Source: Xanthomonas sp. Leaf148
Lineage (GTDB): Bacteria > Pseudomonadota > Gammaproteobacteria > Xanthomonadales > Xanthomonadaceae
Reading direction: 5' to 3'
Assembly (NCBI RefSeq): GCF_001423585.1
Contig: NZ_LMOP01000008.1
Location: forward strand, 599,515 to 663,514
DNA: 64,000 bases
In this document: positions 27,380 to 36,076 of the stretch, piece by piece
Numbering within the stretch: the first letter of the stretch is position 1
Layout of the letters: the number at the start of each line of letters is the position of its first letter
Notes under the pieces: generated by a model
What the model was told of the DNA's origin: nothing
What the model saw: only the letters and a program-made list of their open reading frames with translations
Database searches by the model: none
Position numbers and translations under genes: made by a program

Positions 27380-29803
27380 CTACAAGTCCACGCCGAAGCC
27401 CAGGCCTGCCGACGAGTCGCTGCCGCTGAACGCGCCGCCGAGGCTGAACGAGGCGCGCTCGCCCACCTTCTTGGCGTAGCCGATGGAGAGCGCGCGTTCG
27501 CCGCTCTGGAACCCCGCGCCGACGGCTATGCGACCGCGGGCACTCTGGGTGCCGGCAGCATTGATGCCCATGTTGAGCATCGCCGCGCTCATTGCGCCGA
27601 TGCGGTCGATGCGGCGATCCATCGTCTGTAAGCGCCGTTCGCTGCCGTCGCGCAGTTGGGTGAAGCTGTCGCTCAGCGCCGACACCCGGCTGTCGGTGTA
27701 GCTGTTGGCCGAACTCAGCGTGCGGCTGTTGCCGGCGTTGAGCTGGGCCACGTTGGCGGCGTCGGTGTCGCTTTGTCCGGCGGCGACATTGGTGATCTGT
27801 CGCGTGTTGCCGGCGCTGCCGACCGAGACGCTGTTGGCGCGATCGGCCACCGCACCACGTCCCAGCGCGACTGCGTTATCGGCGTCCACGCGCGCGCCCT
27901 GGCCGAGCGCGGTGCCCGAGGCTGCAGAAACGCTGGCGCTTTCGCCCACGGCCACCGCGTTGGTGGCGGCGGTGGCGATGGTCGTATTGGCGCCGACTGC
28001 GGTGCTGCCGTCGGCGTTGACCTTGGCATTGGCACCGAGCGCGGTGTCCTGCGGGCCGTAGGCCAGCGCGTCGGCGCCGACCGCCAGGCCGTTCTCGCCA
28101 TTGGCGGTGGCGGACGAGCCGATCGCCACGGCATTGGTGCCGCTGCCGACCACCGGCGCCAAGCTGCCGCCGCCGACCGCCACATTGCCCGCAGTGACAT
28201 TCTGCAAGGCACCGATGCGGCCATCGAAACCGGTCAAAGCCGCATCGATGGCGCCCATCGCCTCGCCGATGTTGCCGTAGCTCGCGCCCTGCACCAGGTA
28301 GCTGCCGCTGATCAGATTGCCGGTAGGGTCGAAGGCGCTGCCGGCGCCCAGGGCGGTGGCCACGCTGCGCAGCTGTGCCAGGTTGACCGCGTCGGTGGCC
28401 TCGCTGCCGGCGGCCACGCTGGTGATCTGCCGGGTCAACCCGGACGCGACATCGCCAACCGCCACGCTATTGCTGCGGGTGGCATGCGAATACGCACCCA
28501 GCGCCACCGCGCTGCTGGCCGAGCGGTTCCAGGAGTCGTCGACCCAGTTGCCCACCTTGGCGCCATAGCCGATGGCGGTTGCATCGACGCCATTGGCTTC
28601 GGTGTCGTTGCCAATCGCAGTGCCATTGGGGTTGAACCAGGAGGTCTTGGCATTGACGCCAAGCGCCACGCTGTTGACGGCGTAGGTTTCGGCGTTGTGG
28701 CCGATCGCCACCGAGTCGGCGTCGTGGGTCAACGCAAACCCGCCGAGCGACACGGTGTTGGCCCCGAACGTGCCGGCACTGTGGCCGATCGCCACCGAAT
28801 CGGTGTTGCCCGGCAGGTTGGGGAAGATGTTGGCGTTGTAGCCGATGGCGATGGCGTAGTCGGACTGGGTCTGCGCACCCGCGCCCAGGGCGATCGCGCC
28901 GGTGCCGGTGGCTGCCGCGATCCCGATGCTGTTGCCTGCGCTCTCCGCAGCGGTGCTGATGCCGCCGATCGCCACGCTGTCGGTGCCGCTGGCCAAGGAA
29001 TTGAAACCGATGGACACGGTACTGTCGGCGACCGCGCGCGCGCCGTTGCCGAGCGCACTGCTGCCCAGCCCGATCGCCTGCGAGCGAGTACCGATGGCGG
29101 TGGCGCCCTGCTCCAGTGCGCGTGCGCGATGTCCCAGTGCAGTGGCCTCGAAGACGCTGGCTTCGGCACCGCTGCCCACGGCGGTGGTCATCGCATCCAG
29201 CGCCTTGGCGCCGCCGCCGAGCGCGGTGGAGACGAAGCCGGTGGCTTCGGTGGACTCGGCGTGCACGGCGAGAATATTGCCGCCGTCGTCGTAATCGAAC
29301 ACGTCGGTGGTGCCACCCACCGCAACCGCCGATTCGCCGGTGGCCGCTGCCGCGTAGCCGGCGGCAATGGCGAACTTTTCGGTGACCGTGGCACCGGCGC
29401 CCAGTGCGATGCCGCCCTCACCGAGCGCATTGCTTGCTTCGCCGATCGCCACTGCATACGGCTCAGCGGCGAACGCGCCCACATCGGTGGTGGCGTCGGC
29501 GCCGCCGACGATATGGAAATGCTTGCCGGTGTCGGCAGCATCGTCCTGGTCGGCATCGGCTTGCGCCGTGGTGTCCTGGTCGGCCGCGATGGCGGATGCA
29601 TCGGTACCGGTCTGATCATCGGTGGCGGCAGCGGCGGCAGCGTCGCCCTGCGCCATCACCGCGCTACTGCTGAGCAGCAGCGCGGTCAGGACCGCAGCAT
29701 GCAGCAGCACGCGCTGCGGACGTGTGCCGGCATGGGGGTGCGGCGCGGTGGTGGTCGCGTGCCGGGCGCAGGCCCGGTTCGAGAAGCGATCAATCTGGCT
29801 CAT
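27380..29803 (-). CDS. YadA-type trimeric autotransporter adhesin
   Basis: An 807-residue outer-membrane adhesin. It has a long signal peptide of about 52 residues with an extended N-region. A head of many 14-16 residue repeats with the A(I/V)G...A pattern follows (about 100-520). There is a neck (RQITSVAAGSEATDAVNLAQL), a second head section, a second neck (RQITNVAAGQSDTDAANVAQL), a very short stalk and a C-terminal YadA anchor (about 735-807, ending GLGFGVDL). The start ATG 29803 is chosen over the upstream extension because the signal peptide begins there, with a GGGAATCTCC context. Trimers mediate attachment to surfaces or host tissue. Confidence 0.95.
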   Translation of the reverse strand: MSQIDRFSNRACARHATTTAPHPHAGTRPQRVLLHAAVLTALLLSSSAVMAQGDAAAAAATDDQTGTDASAIAADQDTTAQADADQDDAADTGKHFHIVGGADATTDVGAFAAEPYAVAIGEASNALGEGGIALGAGATVTEKFAIAAGYAAAATGESAVAVGGTTDVFDYDDGGNILAVHAESTEATGFVSTALGGGAKALDAMTTAVGSGAEASVFEATALGHRARALEQGATAIGTRSQAIGLGSSALGNGARAVADSTVSIGFNSLASGTDSVAIGGISTAAESAGNSIGIAAATGTGAIALGAGAQTQSDYAIAIGYNANIFPNLPGNTDSVAIGHSAGTFGANTVSLGGFALTHDADSVAIGHNAETYAVNSVALGVNAKTSWFNPNGTAIGNDTEANGVDATAIGYGAKVGNWVDDSWNRSASSAVALGAYSHATRSNSVAVGDVASGLTRQITSVAAGSEATDAVNLAQLRSVATALGAGSAFDPTGNLISGSYLVQGASYGNIGEAMGAIDAALTGFDGRIGALQNVTAGNVAVGGGSLAPVVGSGTNAVAIGSSATANGENGLAVGADALAYGPQDTALGANAKVNADGSTAVGANTTIATAATNAVAVGESASVSAASGTALGQGARVDADNAVALGRGAVADRANSVSVGSAGNTRQITNVAAGQSDTDAANVAQLNAGNSRTLSSANSYTDSRVSALSDSFTQLRDGSERRLQTMDRRIDRIGAMSAAMLNMGINAAGTQSARGRIAVGAGFQSGERALSIGYAKKVGERASFSLGGAFSGSDSSAGLGFGVDL

Positions 29804-29863
29804 GGAGATTCCCTGGCGCGTGGATGGAGTGGTCGACCGCTGCACATCGGCTCCCAGACATCC

Positions 29864-29936
29864 CCACGTGTCTTGGAATTCCGTACATTTCATGTTGCGG
29901 GACAACGCAACATAGTCATGCGCTCCGCCACGTGTC
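29864..29936. promoter_or_regulatory. candidate operator: 8-bp inverted repeat and flanking direct repeats
   Basis: ATGTTGCG-N6-CGCAACAT (29892-29913) is a perfect inverted repeat of the size of a dimeric-regulator site. CCACGTGTC occurs on both sides at 29864-29872 and 29928-29936. All lie in the divergent gap between the adhesin and kinase genes. No binding protein can be named. Confidence 0.45.
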
Positions 29937-30006
29937 ACCAAGCCACGATTGCATCCACTCACCACGAATGTGAGGATGCAAAAACACTCAAAGACGTCCT
30001 GTCGTG

Positions 30007-31410
30007 ATGCTGTCTGCCGCAAAATCCAGGTTCGTGTCGCGTTGGTTGGCCACGCGCTGGCGCGAGGAGCCGATCGACCGACGGCAGGTGGCCTTCCTGC
30101 AGCTGCTGCTGATCGCCATCGCGCTGTACAACCTGGGCGATGTCGGATTTTTTCTCTACGTCGCGGGATTGAGCCGCTTGCAGGCCAGGCCCGATCTGGC
30201 CTGTGCGTTGGCCGGGACTGTGCTCACCGCGTTCGGCGCGCTGGCGGGCGTGCCGATGATCCGGCGCGGCCGCAGTGCCGCAGGCGTCAAGGTCTTCATT
30301 GCCGCCGCGTTGCTCGGCACCTTCGTCACTTACGTGCGGGTCGACATCTTCGACCTGCTGACCAATCCGATGCCGGTGATTGCGTTGGTGCTCGCCGGCA
30401 TGGTGCTCGGTCGGCGCAATCTATGGCGCGTGTTTGCGCTGCTGGCGACGGTGTGCGCAATGGCGCTGGCCGCGCAATTGCTGTGGTTCCCGCCATCGCG
30501 TTCGACCTGGGGCAATGTCGGGCTGGGACTGCTGACGGTTGCGGTGTATCTGCTGATCACCTTGATGCTCGATCGCACCATCGCCGCGCTGCGCGACAGC
30601 CTGGTGGAATCGGAACGCCGCCGCCGCGAACTCGAAGCGGTGAACCGCAAGCTGGTGCGCGAAATGGCAGAGCGCGAGCGGGTGCAGGAGCAGCTGCTGC
30701 ACACCCAGAAGATGGAAGCGCTGGGACGCCTGGCCTCCGGTGTTGCGCACGATTTCGATAATCTGATCAACGTGATTATCGGCTTTGCGCAGCGTCGCGA
30801 CGCGCTGGAAGGCCGTGGCGAGGCGCCGTTGCTCAAGACGCTGGAAAGCATCGAAGCCGCATCGCGACGCGCGCTGACTGTCAGTCGCAGGATTCTCAAC
30901 TTCGGCCGTGCCGAACCCGGCATTGCGCGCCTGTTCGATGCGCGCCACGCGTTGCTGGAGATCGAACCCACGCTCAGGCAACTGTTCGGCCACGAGATCC
31001 GCCTGCAAGGCATCGCGCCGGGGCCGCCGCTGTGGATCGCGATGGATCTGGACGAACTGGAACTGGCATTGCTCAACATCGCCGCCAATGCGCGCGATGC
31101 GATGGAAGGGCAGGGGCTGTTCCGCATCGACGGCGAGCAGCAGGCCGGCATGGTGGTGCTGCAGTTTTCGGACACCGGCCCGGGGATTCCCGAGCAGCTG
31201 CTGGCGCGCATTCTTGAGCCGTTCTACACCACCAAACCGGCCGGCAAGGGCACCGGTCTGGGGCTGTCGGTGGTGAACGAAATCGTCATCGCCGCCGGCG
31301 GGCGTGTGGAGGTCGGCAACACGGGCGATGGTGCCTGTATCCGCCTGTTGTTACCGGCTGCGGCGCCGCCGGAGCGAGTCAATCGTGCCGATCAGCTAGC
31401 CAGCAGGTAA
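30007..31410 (+). CDS. membrane sensor histidine kinase
   Basis: A 467-residue kinase with six hydrophobic helices in the first 190 residues. A coiled coil (ESERRRRELEAVNRKLVREMAERERVQEQLL) follows. The phospho-acceptor box is GVAHDFDNLINVI, the variant HDF form in which the usual second Asn is Asp and a Leu is Ile. HATPase boxes are NIAANARDAM, DTGPGIP and GKGTGLGLSVVNEI. No separate sensor domain is present, so the signal may be sensed in the membrane. GTG 30004 precedes ATG 30007; either could be used. Its last 19 bases overlap, tail to tail, the response regulator gene on the other strand. Confidence 0.92.
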   Translation: MLSAAKSRFVSRWLATRWREEPIDRRQVAFLQLLLIAIALYNLGDVGFFLYVAGLSRLQARPDLACALAGTVLTAFGALAGVPMIRRGRSAAGVKVFIAAALLGTFVTYVRVDIFDLLTNPMPVIALVLAGMVLGRRNLWRVFALLATVCAMALAAQLLWFPPSRSTWGNVGLGLLTVAVYLLITLMLDRTIAALRDSLVESERRRRELEAVNRKLVREMAERERVQEQLLHTQKMEALGRLASGVAHDFDNLINVIIGFAQRRDALEGRGEAPLLKTLESIEAASRRALTVSRRILNFGRAEPGIARLFDARHALLEIEPTLRQLFGHEIRLQGIAPGPPLWIAMDLDELELALLNIAANARDAMEGQGLFRIDGEQQAGMVVLQFSDTGPGIPEQLLARILEPFYTTKPAGKGTGLGLSVVNEIVIAAGGRVEVGNTGDGACIRLLLPAAAPPERVNRADQLASR

Positions 31411-32081
31411 CCCATTCCGCGCGAGGACAGCAGCGGAAACGCCGGCGCATCCGCTGCGGTGATGCGCGCGGCCTTGCGCCGCAGGCGATGGATCAGCATC
31501 TCCAACCGATGCAGATCGAAATCGCCGACGCACGCTTCCAATGCCGACACCAGCGCATCGCGCTCCACCGCCTGGCCGCGCTGTGCATCCAGGCAAGCCA
31601 TCAGGCAGCGTTCGAGCGAGGTCAGGACGACAATCCGCGCATCCGGCGCGACCAGGCACCAGCCATCCGATTCCAGGCGCCACGCCGGTTTTTCCACGCT
31701 GCTGGCATCGGCCGGGCGCAAGCGCCGCGACAGATTGCGCAGCGTCAGCGCCAGGATCTCCGGGTCGGCGGGCTTGCGCAGGAAGGCGTCGGCGCCACTG
31801 CTCAGCGCATGCACGTGGTCCGAGCGGCCGCGGTTGCCGGTGAGCACCACGATGCCCAGGCCAGTGAACAGCGAACGCAGATGCGCAACCACGCTCAGGC
31901 CGCTCTCGTCCGGAAGCCCAAGGTCCAGCAACACCATGTCGAAGGTCTGCTCCAGCATCAGCCGGTACAGCGCCCCGGCGGTGCCGGCGCCACTGACCGC
32001 GAATCCGAACTCCTGCAGGCCGGGAATCAGGATTTCTTCGCGCAGAACATCGTCGTCTTCAAGAACGGCGACGCGCAACAT
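31392..32081 (-). CDS. response regulator, REC plus winged-helix-like output domain
   Basis: A 229-residue regulator. The receiver domain (1-115) has EDDD acidic residues, phospho-acceptor Asp in MVLLDLGLPDESG and Lys in FLRKPAD. The C terminus (about 135-229) is an OmpR/PhoB-like winged helix, recognisable from LTSLERCLMACL, LHRLEMLIHRLRRKA and SSRGMGYLL. ATG 32081 begins at the first beta strand; an ATG at 32117 would add 12 residues. It is convergent and overlapping with the kinase gene, an unusual layout for partners. Confidence 0.9.
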   Translation of the reverse strand: MLRVAVLEDDDVLREEILIPGLQEFGFAVSGAGTAGALYRLMLEQTFDMVLLDLGLPDESGLSVVAHLRSLFTGLGIVVLTGNRGRSDHVHALSSGADAFLRKPADPEILALTLRNLSRRLRPADASSVEKPAWRLESDGWCLVAPDARIVVLTSLERCLMACLDAQRGQAVERDALVSALEACVGDFDLHRLEMLIHRLRRKAARITAADAPAFPLLSSRGMGYLLAS

Positions 32082-32534
32082 GGACGGCAGCTCGGAGGGC
32101 AGGACGCGAACAGGCAATGCAACGGCTCCGGAAGATGGGTCGCTTCGATAGTGACAGGCTTGTGCGTGGGCACGGAAGCGGCTTTGCCGGTCACACGGGT
32201 GTGTGCGCCACAGGCGTCATCGGGTTGCAAGGATGCATGCGTTGTATGCGTGAGCATGATGCGCAGTTGCAGTGCCATGCGTGTTTCGCCTGCGCACGAC
32301 TCGCGTTGGTTGCGTCATCGTGCTGATCTGCGCTGCTCGATGCTCGATGCTCGCTGCTGTCTGCGGCGTTAGGTGTGCGGCTTGTGGTTTGATGTGGCGC
32401 TGCAACACCTGGAGACGCCGGCGTACTGCTGTCAGCCAACGCACACCGTTGCCAGTCTCGCGCGATGGCTGCGGCCATGCGCATTCGGCGGTGCCTGTGC
32501 CTGTCGCGTGACTGGCGCGATCGCTGGATCGGCG
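32082..32534. other. 453-bp non-coding stretch
   Basis: The upstream region of the response regulator gene (right end of its transcript start) and the 3' side of the DUF4031 gene. It includes GCTCGATGCTCGATGCTCGC short repeats near 32335-32355. No gene was recognised. Confidence 0.45.
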
Positions 32535-32819
32535 CTACGGCACCTCACCGCGCGCCTGCGCACGTGCATTGGCGATCAGCGCCTTGAGCAGTGCGCGGTC
32601 GGTATGGCGGGAGATGGGGATGGTGCCCAGGGCGATGGCCTCCAGGCGTAGCAATGCGGGCACGTCGTAGTGCGCACCGCTGAGTTTGTTCTGGAAGGCG
32701 CGGCGGGGAATGCCCAACCGCGCCGCCATGGCATGCAGCTCGTCCAGCGTATCGCCGAGCAGGTGCGCCCAGCGCTGGTCGCGCCACAGATGCACTGCAT
32801 CGTCGATGTAGACAGCCAT
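32535..32819 (-). CDS. DUF4031 domain protein
   Basis: A 94-residue protein matching DUF4031 (MAVYIDDAVHLWRDQRWAHLLGDTLDELHAMAARLGIPRRAFQ). The family is small and widespread and has no established function. It lies 8 bp after the stop of the next upstream gene in the same direction, so the two are an operon. Confidence 0.88.
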   Translation of the reverse strand: MAVYIDDAVHLWRDQRWAHLLGDTLDELHAMAARLGIPRRAFQNKLSGAHYDVPALLRLEAIALGTIPISRHTDRALLKALIANARAQARGEVP

Positions 32820-32827
32820 CGGCCGGA

Positions 32828-33409
32828 TCAGGCCTTCTTGGATTTCTTCGGCTTTTTAGCGGCGTTCTCGCCGTCGGCTTCGTCCGTTTCTGCGTCGGCG
32901 CTGGCGTCTGCGTCTGCCGCGCTGTCGTCGTCGCTGGCAGCGTCGTCGCCAGTCGCCTCTTCTGCAACGGCGTCGGTGCCGGCATCGTCGGCTGCGTCTT
33001 CGGCCTCGCCGTCTTCATCGGCATCGGCGTTCTGGAATTCGGCCACCAGCGTGGTCAGATATTCCTCGGCGGTCTGGCCTTCTTCGGCGGCCAGGTCGTC
33101 GATCATCTGCTGCAGCTGGGTCGAATATTCCAGCGAGATGGTCTTGCCTTCGGCTTCCTGCAGGTTGGCCAGGTGCTTGAGCATGGCCAGCATCGGAACC
33201 GGGTTGTCGGCGCTGCCCATGGTCTGGCCACCGATCGACAGCATCCACTCGCTGCCACCCTGCAGACCGATCGCTGCCACGACACGGCCGTCGGCGTCCT
33301 GCAGCACGGCGTGGTTGGTGACCTGGGGCGCCTGGCCCAGACGGACGATGGGGCGCTTGGGGAGCTGCTTCTTGCGCTTGTCGCGCTTGGCCTTGGAATT
33401 GCGGGACAC
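32828..33409 (-). CDS. conserved protein with acidic, low-complexity tail
   Basis: A 193-residue protein. Residues 1-25 are very basic (KAKRDKRKKQLPKRP), 26-120 form a globular part (VTNHAVLQDADGRVVAAIGLQGGSEWMLSIGG; LEYSTQLQQMIDDLAAEEGQTAEEYLTTLVAEF), 125-180 are almost only Asp/Glu/Ala, and the end is Lys-rich (KKPKKSKKA). No family was recognised. The charged tail is likely disordered. It is the first gene of the pair with DUF4031 and lies downstream of motAB on the same strand, 167 bp away. Confidence 0.8.
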   Translation of the reverse strand: MSRNSKAKRDKRKKQLPKRPIVRLGQAPQVTNHAVLQDADGRVVAAIGLQGGSEWMLSIGGQTMGSADNPVPMLAMLKHLANLQEAEGKTISLEYSTQLQQMIDDLAAEEGQTAEEYLTTLVAEFQNADADEDGEAEDAADDAGTDAVAEEATGDDAASDDDSAADADASADAETDEADGENAAKKPKKSKKA

Positions 33410-33547
33410 GGTGTTCTCGACGCTGGGAATGGCCGGCCATTCTAGAACGTGCGCCGCACGATGCGATGAGTCGTGGGAATCGGCGGGGTCACGGGCCAGG
33501 CGGAGTCCACGCCCCAGGTGCGATTGCCTGGCAGATTCTGGAGCTCA

Positions 33548-33568
33548 AATCCCGAATCCCGAATCCCC
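33548..33568 (-). repeat. heptanucleotide array GGGGATT/CGGGATT after motB
   Basis: Three 7-bp units (AATCCCG, AATCCCG, AATCCCC on the plus strand) begin 8 bases after the motB stop. Read in the direction of motB they are GGGGATT-CGGGATT-CGGGATT, the same order seen after lrp and after the EamA transporter gene. Confidence 0.9.
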
Positions 33569-33576
33569 AGCACCAA

Positions 33577-34764
33577 TCACTGCCCCTCCACCGCCACCCG
33601 CGGCGCGGCTACCGCCGCTTCGGCCGCCTTGGCAAGCGCAGCGGCCGAAGCCACCTGTGCGCTGGACGACATCCGCGGTGCGGCCGGGCGTGCAGCGGCC
33701 GTGCTGGCCGGCACCGGAGTCGCCCCCGCGGCGCCCTTTGCTGCAGCGGGTGGCGTCGTAGCCGACGCAGCCGCAGCCGGCGCAGCACCGGCTGCTGGCG
33801 CGCCCACCGTGGCCGTGCCGGTAGCAGCAGCGGCGCTGAGGTCCGGTACCTGGGTGTCGGCGTCGTGCACCGACTTGCCCAGCGCCACGCCCTGTCCGGC
33901 GCCGGCCAGCGCCGCCTGTTCGGCGTCTTGGGTCATCACCACGATGCTGATGCGGCGGTTGATCGGGTTCTGCGGGTCGGTCTTGTCGAACAGCACCGAT
34001 GACGACAACCCGACAACGCGGGTCACCTTGGCATCGGACATGCCACCAACCACCAGCGCACGCCGCGCGGCGTTGGCACGGTCGGCGCTGAGTTCCCAAT
34101 TGGTGTAGCCGGCATCGCTGCTGTAGGCGGTGGTGTCGGTATGGCCGGTGATGCTGATGTGGTTGGGCACCTGATTGATGAAGCTGGACAGCTCACGCAG
34201 GATGTCCACCGTGTACGGCTTGAGCTGGTCGCGGCCGATGTCGAACATCGGGCGGTTCTGCTTGTCCACGATTTGGATGCGCAGGCCATCGGGTGTGAGG
34301 TCCAGCAGCAACTGGTCCTTGAACGGCTCCAGCGCCTGGCTCTTGTCGATGGCTTCCTTGAGGTCCTGCATCAGCGCTTCCAGGCGCTTCTTGTCCTTTG
34401 CGCGGCTGTCCACGTCGGTATCGGCCGCGTTGTCGCGCTTGCGGCCCATCTCGTCCTTTTGCCCCTTGGCCATGTCGGCGGTACCGCCGAGCTTGATCAT
34501 CGAGGTGCTGGCGCCACCCGGGCCGTTCATGCCGGGCGAAGGCGCTGGCGATTTGCCGGACAACGGGCTGGGGTTGCGGAAATACTCGGAGATCGCCGCG
34601 CGCTGTTCCTTGGTGGTGGCGGCCATCAGCCACAACACCAGGAAGAAGGCCATCATCGCGGTCACGAAGTCGGCAAACGCCACTTTCCAGGCGCCGCCAT
34701 GATGGCCGCCGCCCTGCACCTTCTTGACCCGTCGGATGACGACGGTGGATTTGCCCTCGGCCAT
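33577..34764 (-). CDS. motB: flagellar motor stator protein MotB
   Basis: A 395-residue stator subunit. The single transmembrane helix (about 28-50) carries the proton-channel aspartate D32 in AFADFVTAMMAFFLVLWLM. The plug and linker follow, then an OmpA-like peptidoglycan-binding domain (about 150-290, with ISITGHTDTTAYSSDAGYTNWELSADRANAARRAL). The last 105 residues are a repetitive Ala/Pro/Thr/Val tail not found in E. coli MotB. It follows motA by 10 bp; the two form the A5B2 proton-driven stator. Confidence 0.96.
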   Translation of the reverse strand: MAEGKSTVVIRRVKKVQGGGHHGGAWKVAFADFVTAMMAFFLVLWLMAATTKEQRAAISEYFRNPSPLSGKSPAPSPGMNGPGGASTSMIKLGGTADMAKGQKDEMGRKRDNAADTDVDSRAKDKKRLEALMQDLKEAIDKSQALEPFKDQLLLDLTPDGLRIQIVDKQNRPMFDIGRDQLKPYTVDILRELSSFINQVPNHISITGHTDTTAYSSDAGYTNWELSADRANAARRALVVGGMSDAKVTRVVGLSSSVLFDKTDPQNPINRRISIVVMTQDAEQAALAGAGQGVALGKSVHDADTQVPDLSAAAATGTATVGAPAAGAAPAAAASATTPPAAAKGAAGATPVPASTAAARPAAPRMSSSAQVASAAALAKAAEAAVAAPRVAVEGQ

Positions 34765-34774
34765 GACCGCGGTC

Positions 34775-35629
34775 CTACTTGATCGTCTTCAGGTGCATTT
34801 CGAAATCGCCGAAACTCGGGCGCACGTTGGACGGCAGGGTCTTGCGCGCAAATTCCAGTGCAATTTTCGGGTTGTAGCCACGCAGGCAGGCCAGCAGCGC
34901 GGTCTTGACCGCTTCGTACATGCGCCCGTCCTGATCGGCGCGCGCTTCCATCGCCGCCGACAGCGGCGCCACGAAGCCATAGGCCAGCAGGATGCCCAGG
35001 AAGGTGCCGACCAGCGCGGCGCCGACGTGGTGGCCGATCTCTTCGATCGGGCCGCCGATCGATCCCATGGTGATCACGATGCCGAGCACCGCCGCCACGA
35101 TGCCGAAGCCGGGCAGGCCGTCGGACACCTTGCTCAGCGCATGCGATGGCGCCATCGCTTCGTGGTGGTGCTTTTCCAGCTCCAGTTCGAGCAGCGGTTC
35201 CAGTTCGTGCGGCTCGATGTTGCTGCCGATCATCAGACGCAGGCAGTCGGTGATGAAGTCCAGCAGGTGATGGTCGGCCACCACCTTGGGGTAGTTGCCG
35301 AAGATGGTGCTGTCCTGCGGTTTTTCGACATGGTCTTCTAGCGCCATGAAGCCGTCGCGACGCGCCTTGTTCAACAGCTCGTAGATCAGGCTCAGGGTGT
35401 CCTTGTAGTCGTCGGACTTGTAGCGCGGACCCTTGAACACGCCCAGCACGTCGGCGACGGTCTCCTTGACGATCTTGGCCGGCGTACTGACCAGGAACGC
35501 GCCCAATGCCGCGCCGCCGATGATCATCAGTTCGTACGGCTGCCACAACGCGCCCAGCTTTCCGTGCGACAGCACATAGCCGCCGAGGACGCTGACGATG
35601 ACAACAATGAAGCCAACGATGATGAGCAT
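34775..35629 (-). CDS. motA: flagellar motor stator protein MotA
   Basis: A 284-residue inner-membrane protein with four helices. The N terminus (LIIVGFIVVIVSVLGGYVLSHGKLGALWQPYELMIIGGAALGAF) and the later pair (LPGFGIVAAVLGIVITMGSIGG and VGAALVGTFLGILLAYGFVAPLSAAM) hold the conserved Pro and proton-channel residues. The large cytoplasmic loop contains the charged segment that contacts FliG. It is first in the motA-motB operon. Confidence 0.97.
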   Translation of the reverse strand: MLIIVGFIVVIVSVLGGYVLSHGKLGALWQPYELMIIGGAALGAFLVSTPAKIVKETVADVLGVFKGPRYKSDDYKDTLSLIYELLNKARRDGFMALEDHVEKPQDSTIFGNYPKVVADHHLLDFITDCLRLMIGSNIEPHELEPLLELELEKHHHEAMAPSHALSKVSDGLPGFGIVAAVLGIVITMGSIGGPIEEIGHHVGAALVGTFLGILLAYGFVAPLSAAMEARADQDGRMYEAVKTALLACLRGYNPKIALEFARKTLPSNVRPSFGDFEMHLKTIK

Positions 35630-35726
35630 GGCGAAGCCGGAAGCAAGCTGGGAGTGCTAGTTGTTTCGGCTTGCGCGGCGGATTCTTGAAGTGCACGGCG
35701 TGAAGATGTGCGCTGTAACTGAACGC

Positions 35727-36075
35727 TCAGCCGATTGTCGTGGCGGCCTCATGCACGCATTTCAGCGCATCGCCGCCTGTCAGCGGCAGCGGCGCGTCGC
35801 CGGCATATTCGCGGAATCGATTGCCCTGGGCGTCGGCAAACCGCATGCCGGAGGCGGCCTGGGCACCGAGCAGGGCCAGCATGCGGCCGGCGAAGATCAG
35901 CTGCACCGCTCGGTGGCCGGATCGAAGCGGGCGGCGATCGCCCGCTCGCCGCAGCGCCAGCCCACTGCGTCTGCGGAGTGGGCGGTGGCAGCAGAGGCCG
36001 ACGTGTTGCTAGCTGCGGTCGGCACCAGCCGGGATGCGGCACTGCCTCAGCCACGCTCCCGTACCCATTGCTTCC
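35727..36075 (-). pseudogene. decayed MliC-type lysozyme inhibitor gene (frameshift, 5' end lost)
   Basis: No long frame covers this gap, but translation across one frameshift gives a coherent protein. The first frame reads AVGWRCGERAIAARFDPATE, and after a 1-base shift near 35904-35913 a second frame reads VQLIFAGRMLALLGAQAASGMRF and ends ALKCVHEAATTIG at a TGA (35727-35729). The C...ASGxRYxDG...C layout is that of MliC/PliC inhibitors of C-type lysozyme. A run of G shortened by one (GCGGGTG to GCGGTG) would explain the shift. The lipoprotein signal is absent: an in-frame TGA stands before GSAASRLVPTAAS. It lies directly after msrB. Confidence 0.65.
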
Positions 36076-36076
36076 A

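Noticed and set aside
27656..30007. 783-codon open frame antisense to the adhesin gene
   Set aside because: It mirrors the repetitive GC-rich adhesin sequence; its Gly/His/Arg/Ala-rich product has no signal, motif or ribosome-binding site.
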